Source of the DNA: Agrypnia vestita
Taxonomy: Eukaryota; Arthropoda; Insecta; Trichoptera; Phryganeidae
Length of the DNA: 64,000 nt
Assembly: GCA_016648135.1 (NCBI GenBank)
Contig: JADDOH010000474.1
Span: 62,001-126,000, forward strand
Reading direction: 5' to 3'
Within the stretch, counting starts at the first letter, position 1, and every line of letters begins with the position of its first letter. A program made the position numbers and the translations under genes. The notes under the pieces are model-generated. The model saw only the letters and a program-made list of their open reading frames with translations. It searched no databases and was not told where the DNA came from. Positions 53,580 through 64,000 of the stretch are shown one piece after another.

Positions 53580-53720
53580 TTTATAAAATTAATAAAAATA
53601 AACTTAGTTTTCACCACTTTTACATTGAAAATATCATGTTTCAGAGCCCATGGCCTTTCATCAGGATACAATTGTATACTAACAAAATTTAATTCAAAAA
53701 TACAGTACAGACAATCAAAA
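53580..53720 (-). repeat. Hammerhead repeat family H1, minus copy
   Basis: Minus sense: gtatcctgatgaaaggccat then gggctctgaaacatgatatt. CUGAUGA and GAAA are both intact and stem II (AGGCC/GGCUCU region) is good, but two bases (UU) at the cleavage position are deleted (ACAUG-GAUAU becomes AACAUGAUAU), which should abolish cleavage. The usual tail (agtggtgaaaactaagttta, complement) is present. Confidence 0.65.
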
Positions 53721-54629
53721 TATTAAAAAAGTTATATATGGAAAATGAATAATAATAAAGTTGTGATGACCCTGCTAGATAGTGAGGCTTGTTAAATAAA
53801 CTAAATATTTCTAGATGTTCAAAAGATGAATTCAGTATTAGGATATACTATAAAACGTCGTGGGATAATTTCCGCGAGTTGAATTTATAATTATATATTA
53901 TTTCATTTCGATTTGCTAACTCCTGGTCGCGGCTACCAACTGTGATGACCCTGGTAGAAAGTAGGACATCCTCATCAAAAGTGTGGTTTTGTTAAATGTA
54001 GAAATCACATATATCTCTTGGTCCGGCACCAGAGTGATGCATGAGGGGGTGGTCCAAACTTATAAGGCGAAGTATAATATAATACAAGTCTCAATATTAA
54101 ATAAAACATTTTTCTTATATGTGAGCGCGCGACGCTCTGCATGGCACGAGAGGGGCATGACTGCGAATTGCGTTGTAACTACAGAATGAACGCGGAATAA
54201 ATCATATTCTTCTACGAAATGTTATAAATAATGTATTCTACACAATATTCATGCTCTGCCAGTGCTAACTATACATTTAACTGAAAATAATTATTCTGTG
54301 AAAATTGTGCTTTTGAATGCAAAATTAACTAAAAATATTAACTAAAATATTTCTAACATCTTGGGTTCGCAGACGAAATTGATAATACCTAATGCCCTTT
54401 GCATTTACTAAGTATATTACCTAAATAGCCACAGCTATACCATCCTGTCCGTCAGGGACGAAATATAAAACACAGTTATACTCCTAAAAGTGCTACCTCT
54501 TATGCGACAAAAATACCTATTGCAGTCAGGCTATGGATATGAACTATTTCCGCCTCATAATGGCGCCTGGAACCAATACTAAAAACCTTACTAGAAATAA
54601 TAAATGCGACTAAATCTCGATAAATACGA

Positions 54630-55045
54630 TATACACTTAGTGTATATTATAGATATCTCACAGAGACGAAACTGTATTAATTATGGGAAAGTAGGTATAG
54701 AAGTCATTTTTGGGTGTAACAGGACTTATGACCTGTCTTTAGGTAGGCTTAAGTGATCACTTTACACAATTGTAACATTCACCATTTCCACCCATGATAG
54801 AATATACCATGCTTATTCATTTTTTGGAAGTTGTATATATGTTCAAATTGCGTGAGGCTTTCATATATGAGTTGTAAGCGCTTTTTGCATGCGGCCTGTA
54901 CAAAGCCATTTTGATTCCCCTAAATCCCCACAGATGTCGGTAATGAGAAAATCTACAATTGATTTTACGGAATTTTTAAGGCAATATGTCTCTGTGACAT
55001 AAATCCAGCACTGTTCTGAAAGATTTGAACAAACTCAAAATATTC
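54630..55045 (+). repeat. Dispersed repeat family S, copy 5
   Basis: agtgtatattatagatatct, gaaactgtattaattatggg and ggcttaagtgatcactttac match copy 2 (18.0 kb) almost exactly for about 130 bp, then ccacccatgatagaatatac matches copy 4. The 54985-55045 part is the complement of 17905-17960. Confidence 0.75.
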
Positions 55046-55234
55046 TGAACGATATACACTATTCGTAATACGTCTTTAAATTGGCACATGATTCGTCTAA
55101 TGGATGAAGGACCCCGTTGTGTATCCTAATAACTTCAAATGTTTTTATAGGAGCAGTTTGGAAACGATTGCATAATAATACGTAATATCTAACGAGTCTA
55201 ATAATCTATACATTAATGTTATGTTCCTAAGTGA

Positions 55235-55990
55235 CTAAATGGCCCCCCTTGCTCCTCCGGAACTTACTGCATCCCGAGACTCTATCTCTTCTTTACGAGA
55301 TGTGATCCTGTGACGCCCCTCTTCTAGGCTTATAATTGAGACAGCCGTACTCTTTTGGTACGAGTTTCTGATGATGTGTGTTGTCTTGAGGCGCCTTTCT
55401 TTTAGGCCGGTGTTTGAAGATTCATGTACTCTTTTGGTACGAATTGATGACGACATTAGCCTCCATTGTGGGCATAGTCAGCGATGTTACAAATTATTGT
55501 GCAATCTCATTATGCCTTTTCAGAGCGGCATCCCACGATTCTGCATCTTGCAACATTTACTTTGGTCAAATGTTAGTGTTAGTAACATATTTATAATATC
55601 CCAGCTATTCCATATGAGTGAATGATTTTTATACTTATTCTGGCCGTGTCTTTCTTACAGAGCAAGAAATAGAAGTTAACGTTTTCTATCAAAGTTTTAC
55701 AGCATTCAAGCATGGAAATCCTTCCAAAGACAAAGGGAACCTTTTTGTTGGTTTAAGTAGTTTGCGCCGGATGAGGTTAGATGGTCGGTTTATTGACGAC
55801 CCCGAGCAACAAGGAGGGCCCCGCAGGGGCTTGTGCGCCCCTTTAAGGGGCCCTGCAGGGGCTTGTGCGGGTTCCACGCCCAAGTGCCGGCAATCATCCA
55901 CCCCTCAGCCAGCTAGGCTAACACAAACAAGATATCCCAAATCTTTAGTTAGATCTCCCCATTCTGTCCTTTACTCGTCATTCTGAAGCC
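55235..55990. other. GC-richer block, coding status unclear
   Basis: The word tactcttttggtacga occurs twice (55347, 55429), about 80 bp apart. A GC patch (55806-55875) has the direct repeat gcaggggcttgtgcg (twice) around the palindrome gcccctttaaggggc. Frames of 73 (minus) and 122 codons (plus, 55618-55986) cross the block but show no known domain. It may be a decayed retroelement or a host exon; undecided. Confidence 0.3.
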
Positions 55991-56328
55991 ACTTAATAAG
56001 CTGAATATACCTAGGTACTCAAATCATAAAGAGTTAGTTGCAGACCGAGTGTAATGATTGTGCAATACCTACGCAATACAATAATTATTATAATGTTGCT
56101 ACTAAGTAATTCATATAGAACTCCGTGCATTCAATTTTTAGCATAAACAGTATGAAAATCGCTTTGCATAAAAATACATCCGTTTGGAAGGAATTCTCGT
56201 ACGATTTGAACCAATATCACACAAGCAATCGTGATATTTAATTACACATCTCAAATATTCCCAAAATAAATACATTTCGATACTGAAAATAATTAACCGT
56301 AATAGATAATATAAATGTGTTCCTTAGC

Positions 56329-56780
56329 TGTTACACAGTGGCGGTATGATTCCCTCTGGTACTGATGAATGGTAGATTCCTCCATACGTCCGGGCAGCAA
56401 CTCCGTCCGCAAATGCTGTTCTCCAAATGAAGTCTCTGGCAGTAGTCTCTGGGGCAGTGCTTCCGCTCGCAGGTCTAGTCTCGAACTGAAGGGGCTGAGT
56501 ATATCGTGTTCGCTCCTTTTATAGTAACGATTGCACCATACCTCCGAAAATCCACGCTAGTGCAGTGACTCATCCTATGCGAGATGACCTCACCGCCGGC
56601 GCCTGCCATTGGCCGGATTCAGTTATCAGGATGGTCGCCATAGGCGCAACCCGTCGAAAGGCTACGCGTGTCTGTGATTGGTCCGTTTCGTTAAAATAAT
56701 AGTAAAGCACCCGCTACACGCGAGACTTACTGTTCCGGCTCAGAAATAATAAAGGCTCGTTCGCACCTACTCACAAGGTC
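56329..56780 (-). promoter_or_regulatory. TATA/CCAAT promoter-like GC-rich block, minus strand
   Basis: In minus sense: two CCAAT boxes (gaccaatcacag near 56680, ggccaatggcagg near 56610), then CTATAAAAGG (TATA at 56517-56523), then initiator-like CTCAG (27 nt) and TCAGTT (about 36 nt) downstream. The transcript side is GC-rich and then returns to AT-rich DNA with a 30-codon frame (M-E-E-S-T-I-H-Q). Possible readings are a host gene promoter with first exon, or an LTR (TGTAGCGGG... to ...GTGTAACA, 56329-56718); no target duplication was found to support the LTR. Confidence 0.5.
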
Positions 56781-57119
56781 GAGTCTATTAGGATTGGCAA
56801 ACAATATTAATTTAACACAGAATTATATCTATGGTATAAAAAAGATCTAAGAAATATTACTTGTATAGCTGAATATCCAATATTTTGTTAGCCTCTTGTA
56901 ATACATGGAATCTTGAGAAGAAATATATCAGGCTTTTACTTTTAAACGATTCCAAACAGAAGAAATATATTTTTGATATCCATACTTGACTTTTTTGAAT
57001 ATTATTATTTTAAGATTTTCTAAATTTATTTAATCTATATCTATGTCGACCATCACAAAGTACCTAAAATAATAATAATTTAACATTTTGTCTGTCTATT
57101 CTTCGATTTTCGTTTTAAT

Positions 57120-57265
57120 TTTGTTATAATACAATTGTATCCTGATGTATGGGCCATGAGCTCTGAAACATGTTGATATATTCAATATAAAAGTTTAATT
57201 GAAAAACTAAGTTTATTTTTATTAATTATATTAATAATGTCACCACCAAATTATTTTGCTGTTTA
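57120..57265 (+). repeat. Hammerhead repeat family H1, plus copy
   Basis: gtatcctgatgtatgggcca then tgagctctgaaacatgttga and tat, followed by aaactaagtttatttttatt and aataatgtcaccaccaaatt. Stem I (GUAUC/GAUAU), stem II (GGGCC/GAGCUC), GAAA and the palindromic ACAUGU stem III are kept. The only core lesion is A9 to U in CUGAUGA (57142-57148). Confidence 0.65.
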
Positions 57266-57419
57266 GAAAAACAAATTATTTATTATGTGATTTCTTAAGC
57301 ACCCGCTATTTGTATGAGAAAATTACTTAGTTTGACCCTAAGTTATTGGATTTTTGTAAAACGAGGTTCATGTGTAACTGATTTAAAAATAATATATATT
57401 ATTGTGACGATCTTATTAT

Positions 57420-57720
57420 CTTGTATTAAAGAGGTTGTCGGTTACTCTTAGTTTATTGATGGCAACAATACGTTATACAGCGGTTACAATGAACAACAGC
57501 GTTCTGTCTCGATATAATGGTAGAAAAAGCCCAGGGGCGACATGTGTGCGACCTTATAAAGCATTTTCTTTCTCTTTCATGCTCTGTCTCTTTCATACTT
57601 CGCGACGTACGTCCCTCAGATCTATTACAATTATTATGACCATTAGTATTTTATCTTCATACTACTGGTCTTACAAAAGTTGTCCTCCATCGTTTCATGA
57701 AAGCAGATATGTCTGAGGAC
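57420..57720. other. GC-intermediate segment with 93-codon frame
   Basis: The plus frame 57435-57716 has no recognised domain. Its opening, gaggttgtcggttactctta, looks like a transposon or LTR edge but could not be matched. Unassigned. Confidence 0.25.
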
Positions 57721-57829
57721 AATACCGCTTCACATTTTCTAAAGCCTTCCCTACCTCCTGCAACTTGATGGTCTTGTGTTCAGCGACGACTAAGGAGTTT
57801 GTTTATGTCCACATGGCTCCAAAACCAAA

Positions 57830-58010
57830 CGTTTCCTTCTGTATATAGTTTTTTGGGATATTCTGCCATGTCAAATCCTTTTGCGGGGTCCATCATCATG
57901 ATGTAATCCCTGCAACGGGATCCAAAACGTCGGCCAGATAGGTCAGATATACACGGCAGAATATCCCAGAAAACTATACACAAAATATTCTGAATGACCG
58001 TGAAAACCTA
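57830..58010. repeat. Inverted pair of family H2 termini, diverged
   Basis: The left half (minus sense catgatgatggaccccgcaa ... ggcagaatatcccaaaaaac) and right half (gggatccaaaacgtcggcca, tacacggcagaatatcccag) mirror each other around atgatgtaatcc. The right half supplies the cleavage-side sequence (acgtcggccagataggtcag) that the plus copy at 18.66 kb has lost. Cores are mutated (AUGAUGA; CAAA). Confidence 0.65.
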
Positions 58011-58021
58011 AAAACATATTC

Positions 58022-58200
58022 AAAAACACATTCATATTTGTGAAGTTGTAATTTTTCAGAACAAAGTTCTGCCAAATTTTAAAACCAAATTAATTAATCA
58101 ATTAGAAAGACATACAGAAAAATCAAATTCACGAAAAAATATTAGCATACTACTGGGATTCGACCTGGGTTCGAATCCCAGTAGTAACCTAATATTTTTA
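58022..58200 (-). repeat. tRNA-headed repeat (family R), copy 4, folded back
   Basis: The minus-sense body (ttaattaatcaattagaaag, cacgaaaaaatattagcata) leads to a 15-bp perfect palindrome of the T arm: actactgggattcga (58149-58163) and tcgaatcccagtagt (58171-58185). The element thus turns back on itself in the B box and continues as taacctaatattttt. The rest of the tRNA head (A box) is missing. Confidence 0.7.
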
Positions 58201-59690
58201 ACAAACTATTGCTATTTTGATAAACTTGATATTCACTTCATTAAGCATATTATAGATTCCAAAATCCATTTTCTAAAACCATTCCAAGTTCAAAAATTTC
58301 CAGTTCTCACTTGTTTGATTTAGTCAGTATTTAAAATTATAAATTATAAATTGAAATATGGTTTTAAAAAATAAAATATGATTTTTGCGCAGCTCAATCT
58401 ATCATGTGATACTTTTGCGTATTCGCAATATTTTATACAGGTTACATTATGCATAGCAGATGGAGAAAGCCTCGTGATTTAGGGGTAGAGTGGGAAATAA
58501 AGATATTGCGAAAAACTATGAGGGGACTGAAAAATAAGACGTGGACTTGGAAAAGAAATTTACCGGTTCTTGTTTTGCCATACGACTTTCTGCCGTAGGT
58601 AAAAAAAATTCTATTGAAATGTACTTAAAATATAGGCTGCCAATCATAAGACCGTTTGGCGACAGGGTGCGTCTGCCGGGACTATCGAACATTGATCAAA
58701 TATACTAAAAACATTGCATATAAATTGGGTCGAATTTAAATATATTTTTTATTATTTTATTTTTTTATTTAATAGTTTATACATATGATTTCTTTTATAA
58801 CAATAATAACTAGCAAATAATAACAATCAAATTATTATTATACATTATACCTTCTGAAGAAGAAGAAGAAGATTATACCTTACCAAAAAGAAGGAAGATT
58901 CTTGTGTGTGGTGAAGGATAATCACTTACAACCATATTGTTAGTATAATCTAATTTAACAAACAATGAGAATTAGGTAATATACGATTTATCTTATATAT
59001 CGAAAAATTTTAAATAAGCCGTCAAAAAGATACTAAACTCGATCACAAAAGTAAATTTAAATTAAAAAATAAAGGAGAATCCATTCGAGTTCACCGGGAG
59101 AATATGCACAAGAGACGCAACCGCAAAACATCCACCATTATACAAAGTAAATTGAATAAGTGAAGTAATTGCAAAGGTATCTTCATCAATTCGAAATAAA
59201 TATTAGACATGTAGACATGTATTCATTCTTGAGCCCAAATATAAAATATTGCATATTGTAAATACTTGGAGTATTTTTCATTTTTCAATCTGTCGATGGA
59301 TGTAAAGCAAAGTTTTTGTACGTTATCATACTTAAGTATATTACAAACCTGCTGCTTTAGTTCAAGGGGAACAAAGGAGCCACCATTAAAACACCCCTTC
59401 TCCGCTGCCCATGGATATACGAGCCTGATTGTGCCCTGAATATGTATGCGGGAAATAGAACCGAAACGCCACCCCTACTTTACGACAGGACATTGGGGCA
59501 GGACTAACAATCATTACCTTCGATCTTGCTTTGAAAGCTTTACCGCGGAAGCTCAGCTAACTGATGAGATTCCGTGTTTATTTTTCAGACCTCAAACGGC
59601 AGGGAGAATCAAATGGAAAACTCGAACATATTTTCCAGTAGTAGATTATTAGAAAGAGTGACCTTTCAGTAGTTTATAATTTTATTTATT
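58201..59690. other. Spacer without recognised genes
   Basis: AT-rich, with a (gaa)n microsatellite (58855-58872) and a GC-richer stretch at 59340-59640 (68-codon frame, no domain). Confidence 0.4.
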
Positions 59691-59699
59691 TATAAAGTT

Positions 59700-59970
59700 T
59701 ATATATTTACCTGTCGATAAGAGATATTGATTCTATTGAAACTTAATTAGTGTAAATAAACTCAAGTAGTTTATTAAATAACGTGAAAAACATTAGCTTT
59801 CTTGCTTCTCTGTGAGCATAATAATATATTTATATTTAAATACTTAAGTTTTGAGAGAAAAAGAATCTCTCGTCAACAGGTGAAGTATCAAATATTCAGT
59901 AGTACGCTTCACCTGTCGATGAGAGTGTTTCTCTCGAAACTCAAGTAGTAAAATATAAATATGTTATTAA
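59700..59970. repeat. Fold-back repeat with hammerhead-like stem-loops (family H5)
   Basis: Three versions of acctgtcgatgagag...ctctcgaaactcaagtag occur: plus 59708-59750, minus 59841-59885 and plus 59911-59950. The last two form an inverted pair with arms of about 60 bp. Each has GA(U/C)GA (GAUAA in the first), a GAGA...UCUC stem-loop, (G/A)AAA and a palindromic ACUUAAGU-like stem III. The first two core bases are UC or UU rather than CU, so the motif is hammerhead-like but not canonical. Confidence 0.5.
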
Positions 59971-60609
59971 ATTCATGCATAGGTAACAAAATTAACGTTT
60001 TTCACCTAATTCAGTGATCATCATGAGTAATATCTACAATTTTAGCATCAGTAATTTTCATTTATTTTTCTTAATTATGCAAATATAAAAAGGTATCATC
60101 GATCCTATCAAAGTTTTTAACCACCTAGACTTTTCTCAATTGAACCCATTCCGTAAACCTGAAAAATATAAAATGTCAATATGACCTTCCATTTGTAAAC
60201 TTATTCTAATTTATTTTCCAACGTCTAACATTATGATATTTAATTTATTCGCAATATTGTCTGTTTGCTTATTTTGTGTTTAGTGTAGTGTTAAGACACT
60301 TGCCGGGTGATTGTTTTTGTGTACCAAATTAATATTAAACTATATTTCCAAAAGTTTCAAAATATTACTGCTGGTTTTAGCCCAAAATTTTCATCCTTTG
60401 TTACAATTTATTGACATTTAGGTCTATTGTTTATAATTGAAAGAATTTCCTTCGTATTAAACTGAGCTACCAAGTCTCGTGCAAATTTGTAACGTCGATA
60501 AGTACTTGGATAAGTTGTGGTTTATTGAAATGAAGCTTGCTTAGCAGGTTCTACGTTCACTGAAACTTACGAAGTCTTGGTAAACTTTAACTCTCCGAGA
60601 AATGCAATT

Positions 60610-60990
60610 ATTGCTCACCACTGTCCCACGGTTATAATAATAATAATATTGTTTATTATTCCAGCGTATCCAGGCTGTAAGTACAAGACCTGATCCTCCA
60701 TATTAATTACAAGTTACATATAAATTATAGTGATGCATAATATACATAGAGAGAAAATATAAAAAAGAAGAGCTAATAAGTTATGATTAATATGATTTAA
60801 TATATATATATATAAATAGTAAAAGTGTCCCAGCGGAAGAGCAAAATATAAATCTAAAATTGTCGTTGTTGAAACAACCGACGGGGGCGCATGATCAGAT
60901 ATGTGAAAGTAGACGAGTGGCACGAGTTGTGTCAGGAGAGAAGAGTGTGGCTCGCTCTCCTCTCTGCCTAACCCTTCAAGGAACAGCATG
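60610..60990 (-). repeat. Probable LINE 3' UTR and tail
   Basis: The plus-strand ggttataataataataatat at 60630 is the complement of an (ATAAT)n tail. Upstream in minus sense is a GC-richer ggcagagaggagagcgagcc ... catgcgcccccgtcggttgt segment. The 91-codon minus frame (60714-60989) is incidental. It resembles a 5'-truncated LINE 3' end; the clade is not determined. Confidence 0.4.
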
Positions 60991-63045
60991 ATGGTAAGTT
61001 ATTTTTGTGTAATATATTAATTAAGAGGAAAATGCGTTCTTTCTAAAAAAAATTCAAATACGTTCTCAGTTTGACAAAAATGTATTTGTATTTCGGTGAA
61101 TTATTTTTATTTATTTAACTATCCTTTTATTTGTTGACTATTATTACTCTATTTATACATAAGTTTTAATATTCATATACAAATTTTTGTAAAATATATT
61201 ATATTAAAACCATATAAATCTAAAAAAGATTTAATAATTTTATTATTGCTGATAATAACAGAATGTCTAGAAAAAAAAATCTTCTTGTATTCTATGCTTC
61301 TTTTTTAATGTGATTAGAATTAAAATATTCGTATGCGTCACTTAGCAATAGTAATTTTCTATTCCTGAAGAATTGTGAAATAAATACAAAGATCTAAAAT
61401 AATTACTTTCTAAAAGAAGGATCAATCCAAACTAAACATATTTGCCCGTAAGCTCAGGGCTTATAGAATTGCGCGTTCTCTTGTATTCCCATGAGAGAGG
61501 TATGAATATAATCTTAAATGAAAATTCCAAAGAACTCCCTCTGTGATCTTACTTTTCATTCTGCATTCACTGCTATTGTCTGCCGTTCATTTTGACGTAA
61601 AACTTTATACCTATTTGTTTTCTGAGTAGAAAATTTAATTAGTATATTCGTCACTATTTCATATGAATTATAATTTAATAATATTTATTTTTATTTTTAT
61701 TGTAATCAAAAATATGATGCCATTTATACTGTGTTGATTTGCATATAATTTATTGTATATTCCTCATTTGAAAGTTGCGTTGAATTAATTTTGAAACAAA
61801 TCTACGCTCAATTATTTATTAAATCACATTTACGCTTGACTTTGTTACTTGTTCAATAATTGTATTATATATTATAAAATGAAAACATCTACAAATACGC
61901 CTATAAAGATGTCGACACTTAATTTTTATTTTTTTTTTGGAAATCTGCTGCGCGAATCCGTATTTAAAGTTAAATGTGTTTTAATTTACAGTAACTTAAT
62001 CTTTGTACCATAAACACGTTGAGTCATAATGTCACAAAAAGTTTCTTAAAGATTTTAAAATTTATTTATGCTAAGTCCTCTTATCTTATTCATATTATGT
62101 CTCAGCTCTGCAAACATATTTGAATTCTTATCAGCAATCTAGAATATTTATTTACAGTTTTATTTAGTATTTACTTAGATTAATTAATTACGTATTTATT
62201 GAATAGCCGTATTTAAGGCGATAAAAGTTCAGAGGTCAATTCTCATTTGAAATGTCGAGACATTGATGAGGATGCTCACCGGAGTAGCAGCACCTACTCG
62301 CCGGAATGCACCCAACTATCAATAACAAGACGACATGTTTTAGGCCCGAGAGTCAGCCAGTTGGAGCTGATAAAAGCCATCTTCTGGGGGGGAGGGAATA
62401 AACTTGAACAGGTAGTTCGCAACTCAGACAGTTCAGTAAGAACGACGCATTATTGTAAGCCTCTTTTCTTAAGGGAAGGGCGTCCCGACGCTCCGTCCCG
62501 AGGCGCGCTGCGGGGGACTTTTAAATTAACCTTTATTATCTTCCTTGTATACCTATTTAATACCTTTACTTTTCCTCCCTCACCTCTGCACTATTGATCT
62601 CCTCGAATTATATCCATCGAGAGGAAAGGGCGAAACAAGTTTTGGTTAATTCAATACATGATTTCTTTTCTAGTTTATGTTTTTCTGCTACGCTCGTTCC
62701 GAAGACAACTGATTTGTTAGGTGTAAACGGCGGAAAAAAAGACTACCTACATACTACTTATTTTTAATTTGAACAAAAGATACACAAAAAACTATATCTG
62801 TATATAAAATGATGACATCCAAGACTATGAAATAATTTAAAATAAGTAGTTATAATGCAATATAATATAAGATGCTTCATTAATTCAATCTCTACAAGTA
62901 AAATATTATAACGTCTGCCTTTTACCCTATAACTTTACTACACTGAGCAATCCAAGATGTTAATAATAACACAGAATGAGGGATTTTGAGTTTTAATAGA
63001 CCTATGCATTTCAATAGATAATACAAAACAGAATAAAAATTGTTC
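60991..63045. other. Spacer with a GC-richer segment
   Basis: No gene recognised. The plus frame 62247-62597 (116 codons) spans a GC-richer block with ggggggaggg and cgctccgtcccgaggcgcgc. It has no known domain and ends in a hydrophobic run that comes from AT-rich DNA. Confidence 0.35.
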
Positions 63046-63052
63046 GCATATA

Positions 63053-63085
63053 TACTAGCGTGGCCGGGTTCTCCGCTAGTAAAGC
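63053..63085. mobile_element. Helitron-like terminus
   Basis: actagcgtggccgggttctc then cgctagtaa. Either strand gives a ccggg-bearing stem followed by CTAG|T, as at Helitron 3' ends. Too short to orient. Confidence 0.35.
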
Positions 63086-63786
63086 ACAACATGGAGTAAT
63101 GAGGTATCGGCTTACACTCGAGGTCGTACTTACGTAATACTTATTCCCCCAGGTAATAGCTTCGTTAAAAGAAAGCAGCTTTAATCTGAAAGTTGTGCAT
63201 CTATCCCTGCTTACTCTCCGGGAGGAAGAGTCGCATCGTTATTTGGATTTGGTTAGATCGAGGGGAAGTAAAGGTCACTAAGTGAGATTTACGGCTCAGC
63301 CATGGAAACCAATCTACCCAGGAATGGCTTTTCGGTACTAACACTTGTAATAGTCACAGTCAACATTTAATAATTTATTAGAAACAAAGCAAATACATCA
63401 TAAACATATTTACAAATATTTTATAATTCATATCCGATATAAATAGTAAAAAAGGAAGATTCTCGGAAAAGCAGCAGCATTTTTTAGAATCAATAATTGG
63501 TCAGGGAGCATATTTAATCATTTTAAAATCAAGCTATCAAAATAGTACGTAGCTTCGTGCCTGTTTTATTTTTAACATTGTTCCTTTTGTTCGCTATTTT
63601 GAAGAATTTTCCCTTTGTTTGTGCTCAATTTATAATTCCATTTCTTGTTTTAATAATCCTCATTTCGAACGATAAAAGAGTCAGTCTTATCAATTTGTTG
63701 GCATAGGTAAGGTTAAAATCGTCGTGGTTTTATTTCAATTTGTCGGCGGTTCCAGCCAGGATCCGGGAAGAGATTTGAAAGTCGCG

Positions 63787-64000
63787 TAGATATTGATCAG
63801 TCCCTTTTCTCGGGGCTGGAACGAATAGTAAACTTATGATGAATGTTAGCCAATCTACGTAATGTAAAGATTTTTCGAGAGAGATGTGATACAGAGAGTG
63901 ATATAATGGTAAAAAATTAATGTTTAGAACAACTACGAGTGTATTTAGATATTGATCAGTCTCTTTTCTCGGGGCTGGAACGAATAGTAAACTTGTGATG
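63787..64000. repeat. Start of a 159-bp tandem repeat
   Basis: tattgatcagtcccttttct ... gaacgaatagtaaacttatga begins at 63791 and recurs with three differences at 63950, running off the window edge. Period 159 bp. A satellite-like array or a local duplication. Confidence 0.75.

Noticed and set aside
56329..56718. Solo LTR with TG...CA ends
   Set aside because: No matching 4-6 bp flanking duplication and no second copy in the window; left as an alternative only.
62247..62597. 116-codon plus frame with a hydrophobic C-terminus that could be read as a membrane anchor
   Set aside because: The hydrophobic run is simply T-rich DNA; no signal, domain or neighbour supports a gene.
1..64000. CRISPR-like arrays or bacterial operons
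   Set aside because: No regularly spaced short repeats with unique spacers and no gene-dense coding; the window is eukaryotic.

Overview
The window looks like nuclear DNA of an insect, most likely a moth or butterfly. It is AT-rich, has no bacterial-style gene density, and is packed with decayed arthropod transposable elements: RTE-, R1- and CR1/Jockey-type LINEs, piggyBac, hAT, Harbinger-like MITEs, Helitron-like ends, Penelope-type ribozyme repeats and tRNA-headed repeats. The RTE C-terminal reading frame at 10.2-10.6 kb and the frequent taggta/tacctacc words fit Lepidoptera. This is inference, because no host gene could be used as a phylogenetic marker. I found no host protein-coding gene with confidence. 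The window is probably intergenic or inside a very large intron.

Layout. 0-9 kb: a fold-back repeat (0.5-1.1 kb), four copies of a dispersed repeat starting TACTCCCTTTAT (family T, 2.9-7.9 kb) and three LINE 3' remnants. 9.1-10.6 kb: a Helitron-like unit with an RTE fragment inside. 10.6-21 kb: mostly AT-rich filler with a Harbinger-type MITE (13.15 kb), a promoter-like block with three cAMP-response elements (14.54-14.67 kb), a tRNA-headed repeat (14.87 kb) and several fold-backs, two carrying hammerhead-like motifs (18.6 and 20.1-20.4 kb). 21.03-23.7 kb: a piggyBac element with TTAA duplications, nested in a tRNA-headed repeat and itself carrying a LINE fragment and a 50-nt poly(A). 26.3-32.9 kb: family T copies, HSF-site-like GAA/TTC satellite, a hammerhead repeat and a fold-back with a Helitron-like start. 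33-39.4 kb: hammerhead repeats, a hAT-type MITE with perfect 8-bp target duplications and three long palindromes. 39.4-43.3 kb: a full-span but broken R1-clade LINE. 45.1-45.7 kb: a minus-strand LINE remnant. 46-60 kb: more tRNA-like heads, family T copies, a deleted hAT with terminal repeats and target duplication (52.58-53.32 kb), more hammerhead-type repeats and a GC-rich TATA/CCAAT promoter-like block (56.3-56.8 kb). 60-64 kb: a LINE 3' end, GC-richer unassigned stretches and the start of a 159-bp tandem repeat.

The most notable theme is that at least three, perhaps five, different sequence families carry hammerhead-ribozyme-like cores with the minimal palindromic stem III known from Penelope-like retroelements. 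Most copies have no detectable Penelope reverse transcriptase nearby, and many lie in inverted pairs or have collapsed into perfect palindromes.
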